Assembly: GCA_023253615.1 (NCBI GenBank)
Contig: JALRFZ010000461.1
Coordinates: 1 to 23,238 of the forward strand
DNA: 23,238 nucleotides
Direction: 5' to 3'
From: Verrucomicrobiales bacterium
GTDB lineage: Bacteria > Verrucomicrobiota > Verrucomicrobiia > Verrucomicrobiales > DEV007
Under the pieces are notes generated by a model. That model saw only the letters and a program-made list of their open reading frames with translations. It had not been told where the DNA came from and ran no database searches. This document shows, in pieces, positions 22,228-23,238 of this stretch; positions within the stretch are counted from its first letter, which is position 1, and every line of letters starts with the position of its first letter. The position numbers and the translations under genes are program-made.

Positions 22228-23238
22228 TCAACTCCCTCCCGAACGAAGGCGGTCAAACCGCGCCCTCAGTTTCGCCCCTTTCTCCGCATTCAATTGCGAG
22301 AGGGCGGCGATGCGTCCGAGGAGGCGCGCGTCGAAGTGCGGCGCATCAATCGCGCAGGCATCGTATCCACGGGTCTCCCAACGATGGAGAACCGCCTTCA
22401 ATTCGTCGTAGACGGATCGAGCCGTGTTGGGCTTTTCATTCACGACCACCCCGGCAATGCGTTGTCGTGCGCAGGCGGGCATGACGCGCGTCTTGCGGTA
22501 GTTCAGGTCGAATCCCTCGTCGAGCACGATCCTGGCGACACCGTCGAGGAAACGGCGGGCACCGCGTCGCAGTTCTTCATCACCGCTGAAGGCGAGGTCG
22601 TCGGCGTATCGGGTGTAGCGTGCCCCCGCCGCTTTCGCAAAAGCCGAAAGACGGCGGTCGAGCCGGTAGGCGATCGCGTTGGACAGCGCGGGAGATGTCG
22701 GTGCTCCCTGTGGCAGGTGCGGACTCTGCCAGACAGCCGCGAGGCGGGGAGGGAGATGGGCCTCCCGAACCAGAACCGTGGGTGCGGCGTGGCAACAGAA
22801 CCCCGCGAGCAGCTTCGCCACCGAAGGAGGGTAACCTGCCATTTTGAAAAAGGCCTCGACCCGTCCGAAGCGGATCGACGGAAAGAAATCCGCGAGGTCG
22901 GCCCGCAGCACACAAGATCGCCCCACGTGAGCTTCGGCGAAACTGCGGATCGAGCGCCCTTTCCGGAACCCGTGTGCGGCCTCGTGCATCGGCACCTCGT
23001 CGAGGAGTTGATGGAGGATCAAATGTTGAATGGCCTTGAGTCGCGGTTTCGGCGAAGCAATGAGACGAGGTGGGCCGTGGGTCCGGGGCACCCACCGGTA
23101 GTGGTAATGACACCGCCGTGAAGTGGGCTCGCTTTCGTTGTAGGAAACGCCAGCCAGCCATTCAAGTTCCCCGAAGGGCAAATTTCCCGCCCATTCCGAG
23201 ACATCGGCGAGGGTGTGGAGAAGAGGCAGCCCTTCCCA
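22228..23238 (-). CDS. Retron-type reverse transcriptase, 5'-truncated by the window edge
   Basis: An RNA-directed DNA polymerase of the retron-type group, with 336 codons visible. The frame is open to the last base of the window, and the residues upstream of the TTG at 23181 ('PLLHTLADVSEWAG') look like the normal N-terminal part of this family. Motifs in order: 'HYRW' then 'RLIASPKPRLKAIQ' (RT1), 'AAHGFRKGRSI' (RT2), 'LRADLADFFPSI' with the first catalytic Asp (RT3), 'LPQGAPTSPALSN' (RT4), 'YTRYADDLAFSG' with the catalytic YADD (RT5), 'NYRKTRVM' (RT6) and 'IAGVVVN' (RT7). The C-terminus 'LGRIAALSQLNAEKGAKL' is the usual short thumb. All catalytic residues are intact. A retron RNA would normally lie upstream, beyond the window. 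Confidence 0.92.
   Translation of the reverse strand, partial: WEGLPLLHTLADVSEWAGNLPFGELEWLAGVSYNESEPTSRRCHYHYRWVPRTHGPPRLIASPKPRLKAIQHLILHQLLDEVPMHEAAHGFRKGRSIRSFAEAHVGRSCVLRADLADFFPSIRFGRVEAFFKMAGYPPSVAKLLAGFCCHAAPTVLVREAHLPPRLAAVWQSPHLPQGAPTSPALSNAIAYRLDRRLSAFAKAAGARYTRYADDLAFSGDEELRRGARRFLDGVARIVLDEGFDLNYRKTRVMPACARQRIAGVVVNEKPNTARSVYDELKAVLHRWETRGYDACAIDAPHFDARLLGRIAALSQLNAEKGAKLRARFDRLRSGGS

Noticed and set aside
1..23238. CRISPR arrays, rRNA and tRNA genes, intact insertion sequences, prophage genes
   Set aside because: No regularly spaced direct repeats, cloverleaf-like or rRNA sequences, and no transposase, integrase or phage structural genes were recognised.

Overview
The window is GC-rich and densely coded, and its gene content points to a Gram-negative member of the Planctomycetes-Verrucomicrobia group, most likely Verrucomicrobiota. 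The pointers are a DUF1549/DUF1553 protein next to a DUF1501 protein, a secreted PQQ-type beta-propeller carrying the 'WPQFRGPNGDG' hallmark, a secreted sialidase-like protein, a secreted FAD oxidoreductase, and an outer-membrane LPS pathway (LpxA, LptD). Start sites mostly lack a clear Shine-Dalgarno sequence. The species cannot be named from the sequence alone.

Left part (1-5600, plus strand): the 3' part of a sialidase/BNR protein, a roughly 480 bp gap holding a nested inverted-repeat (MITE/REP-like) element, then a BASS-family transporter whose stop overlaps the start of an APH-fold small-molecule kinase (ATGA). A second, unrelated inverted repeat separates these from an HpcH/HpaI aldolase and a sugar phosphate isomerase/epimerase-type TIM barrel. 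A strong intrinsic terminator ends this series. It looks like uptake and breakdown of a sugar or sugar-acid derived compound, but the substrate cannot be read from the sequence.

Centre (5622-11777, minus strand): ugd (UDP-glucose 6-dehydrogenase) is followed by two small membrane proteins (DUF4190 and DUF2752, coupled through TAATG). Upstream of these lie lptD, lpxA and radC. This is mainly an envelope region: lipid A acylation, LPS export, and UDP-glucuronate supply for surface polysaccharide. radC is divergent from mnmE (tRNA-U34 modification GTPase), the only plus-strand gene here.

Right part (13330-22144): minus-strand genes for DUF1501 and DUF1549/DUF1553 (closed by a strong minus-strand terminator), then a minus-strand cluster of hotdog thioesterase, ribokinase and PQQ beta-propeller. 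A plus-strand gene for a secreted LolA/TP0789-like protein and a minus-strand FAD oxidoreductase follow.

Right edge: a retron-type reverse transcriptase, read on the minus strand, has an open frame running off the end of the window. It is the only sign of an accessory or defence-type system here. Its upstream region, where a retron RNA would lie, is not included. No rRNA, tRNA, CRISPR array or intact transposase gene was seen.
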